A DNA stretch of 64,000 nt from assembly GCA_963556255.1 (NCBI GenBank), contig OY744609.1:14948744-15012743 (forward strand), read 5' to 3'. Source of the stretch: Allolobophora icterica (Eukaryota > Annelida > Clitellata > Crassiclitellata > Lumbricidae). Positions 1-11,743 of the stretch are shown in pieces. The position numbers were made by a program, and so were the translations under genes. Below the pieces are notes generated by a model, which did no database searches, was not told the DNA's origin, and saw only the letters and a list, made by a program, of their open reading frames with translations. Numbering within the stretch: the first letter of the stretch is position 1; the number at the start of each line of letters is the position of its first letter.

Positions 1-204
1 ACGAGCAGTCGTCGAGCACAATGGCCAGTCCGCCACTGATAGCTTATAGTTGTAGATTGAATTATGTTTATCGATGGGAGTCTTGAGACTTGGGAGTCTT
101 TTTGGGACGTATTAAAAATATCGCCTAATAAAAGTATTCGTGGTGATTGTTGTCTTACTCGCTATACAGCATACGCATGCGCAGTCAGTTCTTTCAAGAA
201 ATGA

Positions 205-603
205 GGCCTCTGCGGTGTGAGAATTGTAGAAAAAAGACTGGGGGGTTAGACTTCGATCCATGTGGAGTTGAATATTTTACCCGTATTTTGCAAAAACTGA
301 TGTCAACGAAATTTGAAAGCAGCAGATTTCAATGCTAGCAGTTTGCAAGTCAGAATCGAATCAAAATCAATTCCTTTGTTGAGAAAATTCAAAAATGCAA
401 TAGAAGGTTCATTACCATTCATGATACACCGTGGAAATTTATTCTCTTTGTCGGAGACTCAGAGTCAACTCATGCTAAATCACACTAGCACAACTGAATA
501 GGTTGGAAACCACTCAAATGGGGGTGTGCTATGAAAACTTCACTGTGGGGTCCTAAGAAAGACTAGGGGTTGAACCCCCGACAATTCTCACCCTCGGCCT
601 CTG
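205..603 (-). mobile_element. hAT-type MITE, family 1 copy 1, with 8-bp target duplication
   Basis: The element occupies 213-595 and is flanked by the exact direct repeat GGCCTCTG (205-212 and 596-603), the 8-bp duplication expected of hAT transposition. Its ends are inverted (GTGTGAGAATTGT on the left, complement GGGTGAGAATTGT on the right). Internal sequence, including the GGGGTTGAACCCCC-like palindrome, recurs at 11078-11427 and 45307-45584. It has no coding capacity; two short reading frames inside are accidental. Confidence 0.85.
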
Positions 604-988
604 GCAACGCAGGGCCCGAAGCCATGGCTTGTTTAGCTCATGCGTAAATTCGGCACTGGCTCTCCCTCCCTCCATCCCCCCTCTCTCTCTCTTTCTCTGT
701 CTGTCTGTCTGTCTTCGCGTAGGTCTTTGTAGTTTCCTGCCTTTCTCGAATTTACTGCAGAAGACCAGTGTAGCGCAGTACGCTTGAATACCTGTGTACC
801 AATAAATCTAAAATCTTGTATCAAAATAATTATGTACATATAGATATTTTCCTAATGCTATTGTATATCTCTACATATAATTAACGCGACTCTCCGTATC
901 TTGTAGGCCCTAATCAAGTTATACAATTATATATTCTTACTTCTAATTAGATTTCTAGATGAGCCTCTCGCTAATGAACTGAACGACT

Positions 989-990
<2 letters not shown>

Positions 991-1037
<47 letters not shown>
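991..1037. repeat. (CAGA)n microsatellite
   Basis: Nearly uninterrupted CAGA repeats, with scattered CAGA-rich sequence on to about 1345. The minus-strand reading frames over it (CLSVCLSV type) are low-complexity artefacts. A short GTCT tract also sits at 697-713. From 604 to 990 nothing else is recognisable. Confidence 0.85.
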
Positions 1038-1038
<1 letters not shown>

Positions 1039-1389
1039 CTCGCTGACATGCAGAACCCACAGGCACATAAATATGCAGATAGACGAACGTATAGCAAGGG
1101 TGGGTAGACAACTAGACATACGTGCAGACAATCAGACGGACACACAGTAAGACGGAGAGACAGTCAGAGTAACGAAGAGACAGACAGACATGCGTTATCT
1201 TCTGAGGAAGAGAGTGTCGACATACGAACGGCATAAATAGGTTCCATACATGAACGGACACGACAACAGTTGGCGAATGTCACATCGATGGCAAATACCC
1301 AGACAGACAGAGACACAGACTGTAGGCTTACGAAGACGAACACGCAGACGAACATGATAGAAAGACGGCGCTTGTCTTCGTCCTATAGA

Positions 1390-2818
1390 TATATATGTTA
1401 CAGGGAATGTGTATTTTCAGGGAATATGTATATTCCCTGAAAATTTCAGGGTATATGTATATTCCCTGATTCACTCAGGGAATGTATACATTCCCTGAAA
1501 AAACCAGGGTATATACATATTCCCTGAAATCTTCAAGTGATTTCTATACACATTCCCTGAAAGCTTTCAAAGACACAGCGACATAAAGTCAACAGTAGGC
1601 CTAGTGCTTAGCTAGGGTTATAATTGGTCGCTAATTGGAAGGTTCTATCACTGCGTACCTCCTTTGATGCGCAGACGCCCATTGTTCAATAACTGTACGT
1701 AAATATAGGATCAAATCTTCAGAATAAACAACATCTCACTTCATAGAAGAAAGGTTTTAGTAGTAATCAGTGTTATCACTGTTGAAAAATGAAAAACCTA
1801 AGCTAGAACATGAAAATAACCAAAGAAAACCCTAGCCATCGGTTTCCACTCAAAACTGAGGTCTCACCTTTTCAAATACTGTACGTAAATATAGGATCAA
1901 ATACTGTAGGCCCTACGTAAATATAGGATCAAATCTTCAGAATAAACAACATCTCACTTCATAGAAGAAAGGTTTTAGTAGTAATCAGTGTTATCACTGT
2001 TGAAAAATGAAAAACCTAAGCTAGAACATGAAAATAACCAAAGAAAACCCTAGCCATCGGTTTCCACTCAAAACTGTAGTCTCACCTTTTCAAATACTCC
2101 TACTCTGACTCATCTGATACTCCGCCTTCCAATTATGCTCGCCGTAAACGACACCCGCCTTGGCAGCTGCTCTGCCTCACCTAATCTGGTACTCTGGAAA
2201 TCGGACATGGATCTCTTTTGGACTACTCTCTGGAAACCCCCTTTGATTTGGTTTGTCCTCCGGGAAATCGGACTATGAAACTCAAAAAATAATTTCCTAA
2301 GTTTTGAAAAGGGCAACAGTTTACTTCCAGAAAACTTCCAAAACAGTTCAGTCTTAGTCTGCAGTCTCCTTTAGTCTTTCGACTAGTAATATTTTAAATA
2401 TAAATAAACTAGTATAGGATGCATATTGCGCCATTTATTTATTGACCTCGACCATCCAGACCGTTTAAAAAATTTATTAAATGAATTTTAAAACAGGGTT
2501 TAAATAAAACAAGAAAAGCCAAAGAAAAAACCAAGGTCCAGGAAAACCTCCATTTCCCAAGCTTGGATAAAAACTCAAGATCAATTATAACCCTAGCTAA
2601 GCACTAGGCCTACTGTTGACTTTATGTCGCTGTGTCTTTGAAAGCTTTCAGGGAATGTGTATAGAAATCACTTGAAGATTTCAGGGAATATGTATATACC
2701 CTGGTTTTTTCAGGGAATGTATACATTCCCTGAGTGAATCAGGGAATATACATATACCCTGAAATTTTCAGGGAATATACATATTCCCTGAAAATACACA
2801 TTCCCTGTAACATATATA
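1390..2818. mobile_element. Foldback-type element with 237-bp perfect inverted repeats
   Basis: Positions 1390-1626 and 2582-2818 are inverted copies with no mismatch seen on reading, separated by 955 bp. Each arm is packed with nested short palindromes built on CAGGGAATRT and ATTCCCTG. The spacer contains a direct duplication (about 1691-1877 and 1909-2096, offset about 218 bp) and a LINE 3'-end relic (2085-2330) of the same family as 4431-4975. No transposase is present. The terminal sequence TATATATGTTACAGGG is shared by both ends; target duplication is unclear because the flanks are TATA-rich. Confidence 0.85.
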
Positions 2819-3022
2819 GTATACATGTAGACTGTAAACATGCAGGTAACACTGGCAGGTAACACTTCCATAAACAGTTAAGCCAGTAGATATAGAAGTA
2901 TTCTCTCATATCCAACACAGCACCACGCCTCTCCCCCCCCTGAATTTCGCAGTTTCTCAGTTCCTCCATCATCATTGCAACCCGTCCTTCATCCTCCTTC
3001 TTATGTTCCTCTATCTATCACC

Positions 3023-4428
3023 CCCGGTGTAAAGACTTCAGGCTACCCCCCATTTCAAGTTACCCCCGGTAATCTGAAATCGATTTCATATTACCCCCGG
3101 GGGTAGCCTGAACGCGATTTCAAGTTACCCCTGCGCTGTTCACATTACCCCCTATTTGATTTAGCTAATATGATAAAGTCTCATGCTTAAGACTCATGAT
3201 ACGTTTATTGAATAAAACACGTGAAACATACAAGGTTGAAAGCTAGTCTAAATATCTGAAAAAGTCACAGAAATGTTAATTGCATTAAAATAACCGATAC
3301 ACTAGTCCAAAGTGCCTGACATATATATATTACATGCAAACATAAGATATGCAAAGATTGAATATAGTTGATGTAATTGTGATCTACAGAGAAAGGTAGC
3401 TTATCGTGCATCATGCACTAGAAGGACAATGAGAGTTTAATGATAATATTAACAATTCCCCTTGGAGCTCCCATACCAATCCCATCTTCTCCAGGTATAG
3501 GATGCTAAAAATTGACCAAATAAGGAACTTTCAGATCGGTGTGTTTATGTATAAATTTACACGAGATCTTTTACCTGCTAAATTTAAAACTCTATACCGT
3601 ATGGGCTCTGACATCCACTCCCACTTCACAAGGAGTGCTAACAAATATAGGCCCTCGTTTGCTCACTCCAATCCACGTCGATTCTCCATCAACGTCACAG
3701 GACCGCTGATATGGAATGCTCTCCCTCTCTCGCTACAGCAGATGGGATCACTTACAGGATTCAAAAGACAGCTTCGCCAATACCTCATTGAGAATGACCT
3801 CGCCATTTGCCTCATCCGCCGTTGACCGTGCCTCAATGCCTCCTAGTTAAGAATTGCAGTTATTAATTTATTATTCCGCCCCCTTGATGAGCGGAGTCCC
3901 TAAGTTTCTTTTGTTTTTTTCTTTTCTACTAGTTAAGCATTGCGTTATGAGATAATTTACTCTGTCCCCTTGTTGAGCGGAGTCTCTTAGTTTTTTTCCT
4001 CCACTGCCCAATTGGCGGCAATCCTTAGTTCCATTTACCCAGATTCTTGTTTAGAAATACTAATTGGAAGCTTAAGCCTCAAGTTGGTTCTCGCCATGTC
4101 AATACAAGTAGTAAGTAGGTGTCCCTACTAGCGGGAGTCATCCCTTCAGGGCCTACCTTTGCGACCATCTTGAATTGTTTTCAGTGTGTACTGCTGCTTG
4201 TTATATGTTTTGGTTTCAATAAAGAAAATGTTATGTTATGTTATGTTAACAATTAATATTATTATTATATGAGATAATCGAAAATGGGCCATTAATTTGA
4301 GGGGGTAATCTGAAATCGTAGGGGGTAATCTGAAATCGATTTAAGATTACCCCCAGGTAATCTGAACGCGATTTCAAGTTACCGGGGGGTAATGTGAAAT
4401 GGGGGTAATCTGAAATCGCTACACCGGG
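3023..4428. mobile_element. Unclassified DNA element with CCCGGTGTA inverted ends, carrying a LINE relic
   Basis: The left end (about 3023-3170) and right end (about 4295-4428) are inverted copies beginning CCCGGTGTA and carrying several internal inverted copies of GGGGGTAATCTGAAATCG. The centre (about 3480-4255) is a LINE 3' relic, so this looks like a MITE with a later retrotransposon insertion. No clear target duplication was found, so the superfamily is unknown. Confidence 0.6.
3478..4255 (+). pseudogene. LINE reverse-transcriptase 3' relic ending in (TTATG)n
   Basis: The frame 3502-3825 (107 aa) contains ITGPLIWNALP-like sequence (NVTGPLIWNALPLSLQ) and FKRQLRQYL, the typical C-terminus of CR1/L2-like LINE ORF2 proteins. 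A 3' UTR follows, ending with AATAAAG and four TTATG-type repeats at about 4225-4250. It is 5'-truncated, as is usual for LINEs. Confidence 0.75.
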
Positions 4429-4430
4429 CT

Positions 4431-4975
4431 TTCCACTCGAAACTGGAGTCTCACCTTTTCAAGTACTCCTACCCTGACTCGTCTGATCCTCCGCCTTCCA
4501 ATTATTCTCGCCGTAAACGACACCCGCCTTGACAGCTGCTCTGCCTCTCCTGATCTGGTACCCTGGAAATCGGACTTGGACCTCTTTTGGACTACTCTCT
4601 GGAAACCCCCTCTGATTTGGTTTGGTCTCCTGGAAACCGGACTTGGATCTCTTTTGGACCACTCCCTGGAAACCCCTCTGATTTGATTTGGCCTCCTGGA
4701 AACCGGACCTGGACCTGTTTTCGACTACTCTCTGGAACCCCCTCTGATTTGATTTGGTCTTCTGGAAACCGGACTTGGACCTCTTTTGGACCACACCCTG
4801 GAAACTCATGTGATTTGATTTGGCCTCCTGGAAACCGGACTTGGATCTCTTTTGGACTACTTTCTGGAAACCCCTCTGATTTGACGTAGCGCTCGTGAAT
4901 AGGCTGGTGCCCTGCGCTTGGCCTTCGAGTGGCGCTTTAGAGGTTAGGAGATTACGATTACGATTACGATTAACG
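4431..4975 (+). mobile_element. LINE 3'-end relic with internal 66-bp tandem repeats and (GATTAC)n tail
   Basis: Begins with the same segment as 2083-2330 and 23925-24020, which encodes a LINE C-terminus ([15 protein letters not shown] in the best copy). Between 4551 and 4880 a unit of about 66 bp (TCTGATTTG at 4611, 4677, 4743 and 4875; variant near 4809) is repeated five times. It ends in GTGGCGCTTTAGAGG and a GATTAC/ATTACG repeat. Open frames on both strands here come from the repeat and are not genes. Confidence 0.65.
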
Positions 4976-4984
4976 CCGTATTAA

Positions 4985-5372
4985 GACCAAACCTGTTGCT
5001 CTGCGCATCCAGTAGCGGATTGCCTCCTTGGTCTGGCGCTGCCAGTTGGGTCTTGCTCCGACCTATCTTAGGTCCCTCTGCCAACCTGTCAGCGAGACCC
5101 GCGGCCGACTACTTCGTTCTGCAGAAAGGGGGAACTCGCGGTCCCATTTGCTCGTACTGCAACTATGCAAAATCGAGCCTTTCTGGTGGTTGGCCCAGCG
5201 GTATGGAATGCCTTACCACTGGCGCTGCGTCTCCTTCCTAAAATCCAATCTGAATATTTCTATACTGCCTTAAAAACTGCTTTGTTCGTTCGTGCTGGAG
5301 TCGGGAGCGCCTCTGAGTATAGCTCCCTTGAAGGGGCGCTATATAAATGTTCAAATGAATGAATGAATGAAA
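4985..5372 (+). pseudogene. LINE reverse-transcriptase 3' relic ending in (AATG)n
   Basis: The frame at 5165-5362 contains VVGPAVWNALPLALRLLP and LKTALF, the LINE ORF2 C-terminal pattern. The terminal 75 bp (from 5298) match the 3' tail of the tRNA-SINE family found at 9125, 26736, 43632 and 52204, including CGGGAGCGCCTCTGAGTA. It ends in four GAAT/AATG repeats. It is truncated at the 5' side. Confidence 0.75.
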
Positions 5373-5499
5373 AATCGCTTTCGGCTATATATAGGATATT
5401 CATGTAGGCCTACTACTTTCAGAATGTAGGCTATAGGCCTATTATACAAATATTGTATAGCGCCATTATAGAAGGGCGCTACACAAGGACCCAGAGACA

Positions 5500-6005
5500 C
5501 GCATACCTACGTACATACTTACATAATACTTAATAATACTTGTACACATACTTACACACATACTTACATTAAATACTTGCATACATACATACATACATAC
5601 ATACATACCTGCATACATACATATTTACACACATACATACATACTCACATACAAACTTACATACATAATTGCCCACATGCATAAACACATACTTGCATGC
5701 ATTCCTACAAGCATACTTACACACATACTTATATACATACCTACACGCATACATACATACACAAACACTTTACACACATACTTACACACATACTTACATA
5801 CATATTTACACACATACAAATTTACTTACACACATACCTACAAACATACATACATACATACATACATACATACATACATACTTACACACATACTTACATA
5901 CATGCTCACACACATATACATACTTACTTACATACATACTTACGCACATACTTAAAAACATACATACATACATACATACATGCTTACATACATTCTTACA
6001 CATAC
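5500..6005. repeat. (CATA)n-rich microsatellite block
   Basis: Half a kilobase of CATACATA interspersed with CATACTTACACA variants. Overlapping frames rich in HTYIHTY (plus) or MYVCKYVC (minus) are artefacts. The following 6006-6580 shows no gene or repeat that I recognise. Confidence 0.9.
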
Positions 6006-6589
6006 AATGTTGGTCGTTTGGATGAGCATCTGTCTGTCGTTTGCTGTGTCCTGAGTAAAATTCCCGAAGTTTAGGCACATAATATTCGCAATGCAAGAAG
6101 AAGAGCAGCTTCTTAATTAGTCCCAAGAGTCAGCCAAGGTACGAGGTGCCAGCGACTTCCATTTCTGACAGTCCTCTCATTTTCGCTACCTCCTGAGAGG
6201 GGCCAGTCTTATGATCTCTAGATCTATGTCTCGACTTGAATATCAAAGTACTGAAATTCAAACAGCGCAAAGGTAACGGTGATCTGTGTCGTATACTCAT
6301 GCACTATTTGCCGTTATCTGCAGACCATTACAGCATTTTGCAAAAATCATTCGTATTTTGAGCACTTCACACAGCATATGCATAACATCATCTGCCAAAC
6401 GTAACAGCATTGGAACTACTTATATAAAAACACAATTATTTTTGATCTCCGCCTTCAACAGCTTTTATTGTTCTCATATTATTGGCCAGATAGCGGCAGC
6501 CTTTCTTTAAACTTCAATCAACATAAATACATGCGGCCCGACGACGCATCTAAAGCTATTATTAGATGGACATGTTATTTATATATATT

Positions 6590-6917
<328 letters not shown>

Positions 6918-7440
6918 ATGAGTATATTATGATTAAGGAATTACCCCTGCGTTTACTGAGCACAGGTTAAATTTACGCTCGGTTATATTATTTAATGTAG
7001 GCCTGCTTTGTAATAATGGCCTACAATTGATATGCGCATAATTATATGCTCAGCTCCAGTTGTTAGCGACTGCACCAGCGTCATTAGGCCTATACATGTA
7101 TCGATGCATTTACTTCTAAAGGTCGACCTACAATTTGCGGATCAATTGCTTTTCACAAACGTGATTAATACAACCCTAAAGTTAATTTTTCATGTCTATT
7201 TTTGGTAATTAGTCCAACTCCTATAGAAAGACGACGATAGCTGCTGGATAAATGGAGTCTGGTGATGAATGACCTTGTTATGTGTCCAACGGCTATTAAA
7301 CGATGAACTGCAGAATTACCAGGATGTGTAGGTCTATACGTGGCATAAGTTATGATGTATGTGATTAAATAGGGTTATATATACTTCAAAAGAATTAAGG
7401 AATCGCAAGCAAGGCTAATGCAAAGGACAAAGAGCACACC

Positions 7441-7577
7441 TGTATGTCTGTATTCATGTATGTATGTATGCTTGCATGTATGTCTGTATGTATGTGTGTA
7501 TGTAAGTATGCACGTATGTAATATGCATGTATGTATATCTTTATGTATGCATGTATGTCTTTATGTATAACCATAAC
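7441..7577. repeat. (ATGT)n-rich microsatellite
   Basis: TGTATGTATGTCTGTATG-type tetranucleotide repeat ending in four CATAAC units (about 7570-7590). Minus-strand frames over it are low complexity. Confidence 0.85.
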
Positions 7578-7639
7578 CATAACCATAATTATTAATGTTA
7601 TTGGTCCCATCAAACAACATCAAACAAGAGATTTCAAGT

Positions 7640-8375
7640 AGGCTATTTAGATAAGACGATTTCTCGACGAGCGGGCTCTGCGGCAGCTGGTACACGCCTT
7701 TATAACGTCGCGCCTGGACTACTGCAATGCGCTGCTCGCAAACTGCAGTGAAGGGGTTCGTCGGCTGCTGCAACGTGTCCAGAACAGCGCTGCTCATCTG
7801 ATTTTATCCGAATCGATTTCGGCTCATTCCACGCCACTGTTGAGGGAACTGCATTGGTTACCAGTTGACAAACGCATAATTTATAAACTGTGTGTCTTCA
7901 TGTTTAACTTGCTCGTTTAATACTGCACCTGGTTACCTGACTGAACTGTGCACTCGTTGTAGTAACAGACACTTGCTTTCAGCCACCCGCGGCGACTTTG
8001 TTGTCGGGAGGACACGCTTGGCGGACTCTTCGTTTTCCGTGGCAGGACCCAGCGCATGGAACTCATTGCCGCTGGCTATCCGGTCCATAGACTGCCACCC
8101 TAACCTTTTGCAATCACCTTAAGACTTACCTGTTTCGTGTAGCCTTGCCTTAATATTGTGTAAGGGGCTGCTGAGCACAGGTTTAGTGGCGCCATAGCGA
8201 GTACTGTGTGATGATGATGCTACGAGTGTATAAAATGAGGTTATCCTGGAACGACAGGAAAAGAAAACCTTAAAAGGTCCCGCTTATTAGGGTCATCCCT
8301 ACATTTAGTGACAGTGCCGCGGCTGGTTTGGTCAATTGCACATGGAATCAATAAATCTTAACTAGTTAACTAGTG
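7640..8375 (+). pseudogene. Frame-disrupted LINE reverse transcriptase C-terminal relic (CR1/L2-like)
   Basis: Conceptual translation gives SRLDYCNALL, LLQRVQNSAAHLIL, TPLLRELHWLPVDKRI and, after a TAA at about 7917 and a frame change, FSVAGPSAWNSLPLAIRS. These are successive landmarks of the C-terminal third of CR1/L2-like LINE ORF2. The stop and shift make it a dead copy. The 3' tail runs to about 8375. Confidence 0.85.
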
Positions 8376-8430
8376 CGCACACGTTAGATAATAAAATATG
8401 CCACCAAGTAATCACGATTATCATGTATGT

Positions 8431-8542
8431 ATAATATATGTATGTATGTATGTAAGTATGTATGTATGCATGTATGTATGTATGATTGAAAAAAATACCT
8501 GTAAATATGTTTTGTTCCTGATTGTCAGTTGACACAATAAAG

Positions 8543-8586
<44 letters not shown>

Positions 8587-8690
8587 GTATGTATGTATGC
8601 ATGTATGTATGTATGTATGTATGTATGTATGTATGTATGTATGTATGTATGTATGCATGCATGTATGTATGTATGTATGTATGTATGTAT
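8431..8690. repeat. (ATGT)n and (GATT)n microsatellites
   Basis: ATGT repeats at 8431-8483, GATT/TGAT repeats at 8548-8586, and a long ATGT run at 8587-8690. Between them is a short AT-rich segment. The frames of Tyr-Met-Cys-Val on both strands are artefacts. Confidence 0.9.
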
Positions 8691-8696
8691 CTATGG

Positions 8697-8747
8697 CCTA
8701 ATGCACAGCTTAATTAGGTCACAGACTTTACTAAGCTGTGCATTAGG
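8697..8747. repeat. Inverted single-unit relative of the 29-bp satellite
   Basis: 16-bp arms CCTAATGCACAGCTTA (8697-8712) and TAAGCTGTGCATTAGG (8732-8747) flank AGGTCACAGACTTTAC. The right half is one unit of the 29-bp array that starts 1.1 kb downstream at 9831. Confidence 0.8.
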
Positions 8748-9124
8748 ATTTGTATGTGCGTATGTGTCAAATCACTTATATAGAGCATTCGATTTAATTC
8801 TGAATTTACGAATTGTCCTCAACGGCCTTTGATGTCATATGATGACGCTAACCTTGGATTTAAAAAACAGGATTGGGAATGGCTGTTGTCGGTGGTACAT
8901 GTAGGCTAATAAATGCAGCCTGAACACCTTTTTTATGAAAAAAACGAACTATCTAAACAAAGGGCGCAGTTTTGGTTTACGCTCTAATGGGTTTTATAAT
9001 GTAGACATTATTTCAGCATTTCTTAAGCGACACTATTTAATTACAAGATCAGGCTGAAGCAGACAGTCGTGCGGAGCTGCAGCTGTGTCCTAAGGACTCA
9101 ATCGAGGTCCTGGGGCGTCTACAC

Positions 9125-9342
9125 CTCGTGGTGGCTCAGTGGTAAGTTCGGCGCCTTGTGACCGGAGGGTTGCAGGTTCGAATCGCACTCTAGCCGCTGC
9201 GTACGGACCTTGGGCAAGTCCTTCACTCGCAATTGCTCGTGGCGCTTCGGCGTGAAAATTCCGGCACAGTATCAAATGCTGTAGTCGGGAGCGCCTCTGA
9301 GTAGTAGTAGACTTCGAGAGGCGCTATAGAAATATCCGGAAT
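9125..9342 (+). mobile_element. tRNA-derived SINE, family A copy 1
   Basis: Shows an A box (TGGCTCAGTGG) and a B box (GGTTCGAATCG, one change from consensus), the internal pol III promoter of tRNA-derived SINEs. The body continues through GCGTACGGACC and CGGCGTGAAAATTCCGG to the LINE-like tail GGCGCTATAGAAATATCC. The head is a little shorter than in the copies at 26736 and 43632. Confidence 0.9.
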
Positions 9343-9495
9343 ATCCGAAATCTTGAAGCAAATGCTCCATCCAAGAAATAGGGGGATCTGTTAGTGTGAG
9401 TGCCACCATTTTAGGGGGAAGGAACGGGGAGGGGAAGAAGAGGGGGAAAGGGGACGTTGCTCAAGTGACTTAGGGGGGATAGACGCCCCTGTATG
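9343..9495 (-). mobile_element. MITE fragment, AGGGGCGTCTA family
   Basis: Reverse complement of much of the element at 56429-56609: it shares GCAAATGCTCCATC near one end and GATAGACGCCCCT at the other, with a G-rich middle. It directly abuts the SINE tail. The next 9496-9830 shows nothing recognisable. Confidence 0.6.
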
Positions 9496-9830
9496 CAGCA
9501 ACCATCCCGGGGAACGGTCAAACCCGCACCGTCCGTCTTGCAAGGTGAGCGCTCAAACCAACTGCCGCGTGTGACAATGTGACACGCGTGGCATGCGCCG
9601 AATAAGGAGGACCGCTGCTTAATTGATAATTATAGATCGAGACCAACGGGACCACTTTCAGCCGACAACCGCAGGACAAACATGAACACCATGGCAGAGC
9701 GTCTTTTGTATTTGACCGACCAATTCCTTTGTGAATGTCGATCGTCAATGTCTTTGAAGAATACGTTTTCAGTCACAGGCACTTCGTTTCGCATTCAATA
9801 GCAGCGTCAATTTCATCGACTTTATTGCCC

Positions 9831-10506
9831 GAGGCCATGGACTTTGCTGAGCTGTGCAATAGGCCATAGACTTTACTAAGCTGTGCATTAGGTCATAGAC
9901 TTTACTAAGCTGTGCATTAGGCCATAGACTTTACTAAGCTGTGCATTAGGCCATAGACTTTGTTGAGCTGTGCATTAGGCCATAGACTTTGCTAAGCTGT
10001 GCATTAGGCCATAGACTTTATAAGCTGTGCATTAGGTCACAGACTTTACTAAGCTGCGCATTAGGCCATAGACTTTACTAAGCTGTGCATTAGGTCATAG
10101 ACTTTACTAAGCTGTGCATTAGGTCATAGACTTTACTAAGCTGTGCATTAGGCCATAGACTTTACTAAGCTGTGCATTAGGTCATAGACTTTACTAAGCT
10201 GTGCATTAGGTCATAGACTTTACTAAGCTGTGCATTAGGCCATAGACTTTACTAAGCTGTGCATTAGGCCATAGACTTTACTAAGCTGTGCATTAGGTCA
10301 TAGACTTTACTAAGCTGTGCATTAGGTCATAGACTTTGCTAAGCTGTGCATTAGGCCATAGACTTTATAAGCTGTGCATTAGGTCACAGACTTTACTAAG
10401 CTGTGCATTAGGTCATAGACTTTGTTGAGCTGTGCATTAGGTCATAGACTTTGTTGAGCTGTGCATTAGGTCATAGACTTTGTTGAGCTGTGCATTAGGC
10501 CATAGC
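9831..10506. repeat. 29-bp tandem array, about 23 units
   Basis: The unit is CATAGACTTTACTAAGCTG plus TGCATTAGGC/T. Units vary at a C/T site and at TTTACTAAG/TTTGCTAAG/TTTGTTGAG. Two units lost one base (ACTTTATAAG at 10015 and 10362, exactly 347 bp apart, 12 units minus 1), which shows that a block of about 12 units was duplicated. It has no coding potential. 10507-11077 holds nothing recognisable. Confidence 0.95.
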
Positions 10507-11077
10507 TGTTCAACAGTGACCATGCACCTTTACAATGGCACAGTCAACCGTGGATGTGAATTGCTGGTCGATCTCTACGTGTCTGCGTGAGACTGCCAAT
10601 GGAGACCTTCCCCAGCTGTATGAGCTTACAGACGAACTATTGTCCTTCTAGATTCTAGAACTTTAGCAATAGTTAGGCTAATGGGAATTGTTTTTTTTAG
10701 GTAAGCCCATATATAGAGGACCGTTAGAGGTGCTATAAAAATGCACAGATGTACATCATATACATAGCCTACTAGGATCCTAGGTCAAATCTGGACACAG
10801 CAGACACTTTTGGAACATCAGAAACTGGTTAAATTGCTCACCCAGAGGTGTCGGATCTCCACATATTTCCAAAACTAAAACCTAAGTCTATCTGGCTAAT
10901 CTACAGCGGACACTCGCTATTTGAATAAAACAAAAAAAATACGAAACACGACCTTATAATAGTTAAGGTGGTTGATCTTAAATCAAACTACCAGAGATGC
11001 TAAATCTCAGATCCTGCGGAATTAACTACTGATCAGAAAGCTATAAAATATAAGCCTACGCTGCCTGGCAGTAGAGC

Positions 11078-11427
11078 CAGTGTGAGAATTGTCGGGGGTT
11101 CAACCCCCCTAGTCTTTCTTAGGACCCCCACAGTTAAGTCTTCATTGCACACCCCAGGGGTCGTTTACAACCCCTCAGTTGTGTTAGTGTGATTTAGCAT
11201 TATTTGACTCTGAGTCTCTGACAAAGAGAAGATATTTCATTGGTGCATCATGTATGCATTTTTTGAATTTTCTCAGCAAAGGAGTTGATTTTGAGTCCAG
11301 CCTGACTTCCAAAGCTGCTAGCTTTCAGCTGCTTTCAAATTCCGCTGACATCAGTTTGCAAAACACGGATAAAATCATTAAAATGTTCACATCCCCCCTC
11401 CGTCTTTTTTCTACAATTCCCACACTT
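11078..11427 (+). mobile_element. hAT-type MITE, family 1 copy 2
   Basis: Same family as 213-595 and 45307-45584, with inverted ends CAGTGTGAGAATTGT and the complement AGTGTGGGAATTGT. The centre has the palindromic GGGGGTTCAACCCCC segment and CTGACAAAGAGAAGA. No matching 8-bp duplication was found at this copy. Confidence 0.75.
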
Positions 11428-11666
11428 CGTATGGCGGATAAGCAATTTGAAAGAGATATAAGTTTTAAGTTGAGATCAAAATGACACAAGCGACTGAGCC
11501 GAGCACACAGAAGGAGAGGGTTCCAAAACAAGGTCCAGCAACCGAAAAAGCTCGTTCACCAAAACAGTTCTCGAGTTAGATATGGCAAGACAAATATAAT
11601 CAGATGACCTCTTTGAATATAGGCTTTAGCCTAATGATTAGTCTGGGGAATAAGAACGGATTTTAA

Positions 11667-11667
<1 letters not shown>

Positions 11668-11741
<74 letters not shown>
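11668..11741. repeat. (TA)n microsatellite
   Basis: About 37 uninterrupted TA dinucleotides. 11428-11667 shows nothing recognisable. Confidence 0.97.

Positions 11742-11743
<2 letters not shown>

Noticed and set aside
5569..6126. Frames of HTYIHTY and MYVCKYVC
   Set aside because: Products of a (CATA)n microsatellite; several overlap on both strands.
9135..9180. A possible tRNA gene (A and B boxes)
   Set aside because: The same head and body occur four times with a LINE-like tail; it is a SINE, and the tRNA fold is degenerate.
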